In this document: one piece after another, positions 61,819 through 64,000 of the stretch | Position numbering within the stretch: position 1 is the first letter of the stretch | How the letters are laid out: each line of letters begins with the position of its first letter | NCBI RefSeq assembly: GCF_017743995.1 | Contig: NZ_JAGHRB010000009.1 | Location: 124,001-188,000, forward strand | Direction: 5' to 3' | DNA: 64,000 bases | Source: Ruegeria sp. R13_0 | GTDB lineage: Bacteria > Pseudomonadota > Alphaproteobacteria > Rhodobacterales > Rhodobacteraceae | Made by a program: the position numbers and the translations under genes | Notes under the pieces: generated by a model | What the model saw: the letters and a program-made list of their open reading frames with translations, nothing else | Database searches by the model: none | What the model was told of the DNA's origin: nothing

Positions 61819-62597
61819 TCGATCGACTTCAATGCCTCTAGCGTGTCATGCGCGGTCAGATCCGCGCGCATCGGCGTGACCGAGATATAGCCTTCCAGAT
61901 TGACCGCCGCATCCGTGCCCGGCGCGGTCGGGTTGTGCTGATACCCGCCCTTGATCCACAGAAACCGCCGCCCCGAGGGCGAGCTGTGCGGCTCGACCGA
62001 GAAATGCGTATCGCGGCGGAACCCTTGCGGGGCAACTCGCGTGCCCAGAACCTCATCGGCGGGAACGGGTGGAAAATTCACATTGTAGAACAGGCGGTAA
62101 TCGCCCTGTTCTGTGGGCGTCGCGTCCAGAATGCGGCGTACCAGATCAGCGCCAAAGCGACTGGCGGCCTCGAACGGATCCTCGAGCCCCAGATTGCGCG
62201 GGCCGAAATACTGCGACAGGGCAATGGCCGGCACACCCTGCAAAGCGGCCTCCATCGCGCCGCCAATGGTGCCGGAATAGAGCGTGTTTTCCGCCGAGTT
62301 GTTGCCCCGGTTCACCCCAGACAACACCAGATCGGGCGGGCAGTCCTTCATCACGTCATGCAGCCCCGCCAACACACAATCCGCCGGAGAGCCTTCGGCC
62401 GCAAATCGCCGCTCATCCAGTTTGGCGACCATCATCGGATGGGTGTAGCTGATGCAATGACCGACACCGGATTGCTCGAAGGCCGGGGCCACGACCCAGA
62501 CCTCGCCGTCTGGCCCGGCCAGATCCTTTGCAATCGCCTGAAGCGTGATCAGCCCCGGCGCATTGATGCCATCATCATTGGTAATCAGAATACGCAT
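61815..62597 (-). CDS. surE: 5'/3'-nucleotidase SurE
   Basis: A 260-residue metal-dependent nucleotidase. The N-terminal [15 protein letters not shown] carries the metal aspartates; [24 protein letters not shown] holds the Asn and Ser ligands. It removes phosphate from nucleotides in stationary phase. Start 62597 is the normal N-terminus (longer frame to 62690 rejected). First gene of surE-pcm-nlpD. Confidence 0.96.
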   Translation of the reverse strand: MRILITNDDGINAPGLITLQAIAKDLAGPDGEVWVVAPAFEQSGVGHCISYTHPMMVAKLDERRFAAEGSPADCVLAGLHDVMKDCPPDLVLSGVNRGNNSAENTLYSGTIGGAMEAALQGVPAIALSQYFGPRNLGLEDPFEAASRFGADLVRRILDATPTEQGDYRLFYNVNFPPVPADEVLGTRVAPQGFRRDTHFSVEPHSSPSGRRFLWIKGGYQHNPTAPGTDAAVNLEGYISVTPMRADLTAHDTLEALKSIE

Positions 62598-62708
62598 GAC
62601 CGTCCCACCCCCGCGTTTCGCCCTTGATAGACCCGACCCCGCGTTGCGGCAAGCAATGCAGGCCCGCAATCTGCGGCTTTCGCGCACCACTTGCGGGTAA
62701 ATTGCGCT

Positions 62709-63794
62709 CTATCTAGGGAAAACGAAACAGCGGTCGCGTCGGATGGTCAGCCACATCGCCCGCCCAGGCGCGGGGACAAACACGTTCGGAACGGTCGCCT
62801 TGAGGATCGAGCCGTCATAGTCCATCCGAAACTCGACCAGGCTTTCATTGCCCAGGAACCGGGCCCGCTCAACCACGCCGCGCGCCGCGACGCCGTCTGT
62901 GGCCGTGGGCAAAGGCCCTTTGCCGTTTCGGTCGAAATCCAGCCGGAGATGTTGGGGGCGGAAAACGATCTCGACATCGGTACCGTCCGGAAAGCCCGGC
63001 GCCAGGAATTGTCCGAACGGGGTCTCGGCCAAGGCACCATTCACTTGCGCCTGCAAAACGTTGACATCACTGAAGAATGCGACGGCTGCCTTGTCCGCTG
63101 GCCGCGTGTAGACGTTGTAGGGCGCGCCTTGCTGCACGATCTTGCCGCCCCGCATCAAGGCGATCTCATCGGCCATGCGCATGGCCTCTTCCGGCTCATG
63201 GGTGACCAGCAGAACGGCGGCGTCTTCCTCTTTCAGGATCGCAAGCGTTTCGTCCCGGATACCGTCGCGCAGACGGTTGTCGAGGCCCGAGAACGGCTCG
63301 TCCATCAGCATGATCCTGGGGCGCGGGGCCAGAGCGCGCGCCAAAGCCACCCTCTGCTGTTCTCCGCCGGACAGTTGATGCGGGAACCCGTCGATAAATC
63401 GCATCAGATCGACTTTGGTCAGCAGTTCCTCAACCCGGGCGCGCTTCTGATCCTTACTGCCTTTCAGGCCGAAACTCACATTGTCGGCCACGCTGAGATG
63501 CGGGAACAGGGCAAAGTCCTGAAACATCAACCCAATCTCGCGGCGTTCAGGTGGGACACGGAACACCGTGTCGCAGATCAGTTTGCCGTCGACATAGATC
63601 TCGCCCGAGTCCTGCATCTCGACCCCGGCGATCATCCGCAAGGTTGTGGATTTGCCGCAGCCGGACGGCCCAAGCAGGCAGGTCACCCGCCCCGCCTCGA
63701 CCGTGAGCGAGACGTCATCCACCACAACCCGGCCTTCGAACCGGCGGATCATATTGCGAATTTCCAAACGAGGAGGAGTTGCGTTGCCTGTCAC
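62709..63794 (-). CDS. ABC transporter ATP-binding protein (FbpC/PotA-like)
   Basis: A 361-residue importer ATPase. Walker A GPSGCGKST, Q-loop MFQDFALFPHLSVADNV, signature QLSGGEQQRVALARAL, Walker B IMLMDEPFSGLD, H-loop VTHEPEEAMRMAD, and a C-terminal TOBE domain (about 270-350, EIVFRPQHLRLD). The group covers ferric iron, spermidine and sugar-type uptake; the substrate is not readable. I chose GTG 63794 with AGGA nearby over an earlier TTG at 63851. The permease and binding protein should lie beyond the window edge, if clustered. Confidence 0.9.
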   Translation of the reverse strand: MTGNATPPRLEIRNMIRRFEGRVVVDDVSLTVEAGRVTCLLGPSGCGKSTTLRMIAGVEMQDSGEIYVDGKLICDTVFRVPPERREIGLMFQDFALFPHLSVADNVSFGLKGSKDQKRARVEELLTKVDLMRFIDGFPHQLSGGEQQRVALARALAPRPRIMLMDEPFSGLDNRLRDGIRDETLAILKEEDAAVLLVTHEPEEAMRMADEIALMRGGKIVQQGAPYNVYTRPADKAAVAFFSDVNVLQAQVNGALAETPFGQFLAPGFPDGTDVEIVFRPQHLRLDFDRNGKGPLPTATDGVAARGVVERARFLGNESLVEFRMDYDGSILKATVPNVFVPAPGRAMWLTIRRDRCFVFPR

Positions 63795-63878
63795 AGATGG
63801 GTCCTGTTGCCTTTCCCGATCAATTCCATCGGGCTTGAGCGGGGATAGCAACCCCGCCCGTCCGGCGCAAGGGATCAG

Positions 63879-64000
63879 CTATTCCGCAAGCAGCTCGAAA
63901 TCGACACCGGCGCGGATTTTTCCGTTCACCTGAACCTCAAGCCGATGCGCGCCGGGCACCAGTTTGAACGTGGTCGCATTGCCTTTGAGCTTGTGACGTT
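63879..64000 (-). CDS. Unrecognised C-terminal protein fragment (runs off the window)
   Basis: The last 39 codons of a gene whose TAG stop is at 63879-63881. The residues read HKLKGNATTFKLVPGAHRLE then VQVNGKIRAGVDFELLAE. This looks like a small beta-rich domain end. I do not recognise it. It is 84 bases upstream of the ABC ATPase start on the same strand and could share its operon. Confidence 0.6.
   Translation of the reverse strand, partial: RHKLKGNATTFKLVPGAHRLEVQVNGKIRAGVDFELLAE

Overview
This 64 kb window is chromosomal DNA of an alphaproteobacterium of the order Rhodobacterales, most likely a marine Roseobacter-group member (Ruegeria-like; genus not provable from this sequence). The evidence is the high-GC coding bias, dense alternating operons with 1-4 bp overlaps, and conserved gene strings: dusB-ntrB-ntrC-ntrY-ntrX with trkA-trkH-hfq-hflX, divergent ispDF-pgpA-cinA, pyrE-dnaB-alr-mlaE-mlaF-radA-cvpA-purF, and tatABC with surE-pcm-nlpD. 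I see no rRNA, tRNA, CRISPR array, insertion sequence or prophage. No stretch longer than 300 bases lacks a gene.

Layout. 1-6.7 kb: the start of a TrmJ-like tRNA methyltransferase, a degenerate ThiE-like protein, a HupE/UreJ-like membrane protein, the pseudouridine catabolic pair psuK-psuG, a DUF502 membrane protein, and a 3-hydroxybutyrate dehydrogenase followed by a patatin-like lipase. 6.8-15.2 kb: an orphan YejA-type peptide-binding protein with a possible antisense small membrane ORF, a CsbD-like small protein, a cupin-type regulator, an acyl-CoA ligase with a FrnE-type thioredoxin-fold protein, a Bcr/CflA efflux pump and a TPR protein. 15.3-24.3 kb: mfd, a membrane protein, hemB (Zn-independent type), a YSC84/SYLF lipoprotein, a penicillin-acylase-family Ntn hydrolase and an NTF2-fold protein.

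24.3-38.5 kb is one large minus-strand regulatory block: dusB-ntrB-ntrC, ntrY-ntrX, trkA-trkH and hfq-hflX. It couples nitrogen sensing, potassium uptake and RNA-based regulation, and is interrupted between ntrX and trkA by a helix-turn-helix regulator, an MFS transporter and a lipoprotein. Divergent from it are ispDF-pgpA-cinA, then amtB (no glnK beside it) and pyrE. 43-55 kb holds dnaB, an LTD-Hint protein, alr, an MlaE/MlaF lipid transporter, a thioesterase, a PqiA-like protein, radA, cvpA, a DnaJ-like cysteine-rich mini-protein and purF. 55-64 kb holds a PilP-like mini-protein, an SDR, a DUF815 ATPase, tatABC, a WYL regulator pair, a degenerate LytM/NlpD protein, pcm, surE and an ABC ATPase.

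The most unusual signals are non-coding. One is a dispersed terminator-like repeat whose sequence past the U-run is conserved; two near-identical copies lie inverted around a 3.9 kb block containing tatABC. Others are a roughly 100 bp nested palindrome upstream of the DUF815 ATPase, three GTTATCCC repeats phased at 21-22 bp upstream of dnaB, and a strong minus-strand terminator with no known gene, serving a possible 41-residue membrane peptide antisense to the peptide-binding protein start. No clearly new multi-gene system was identified.
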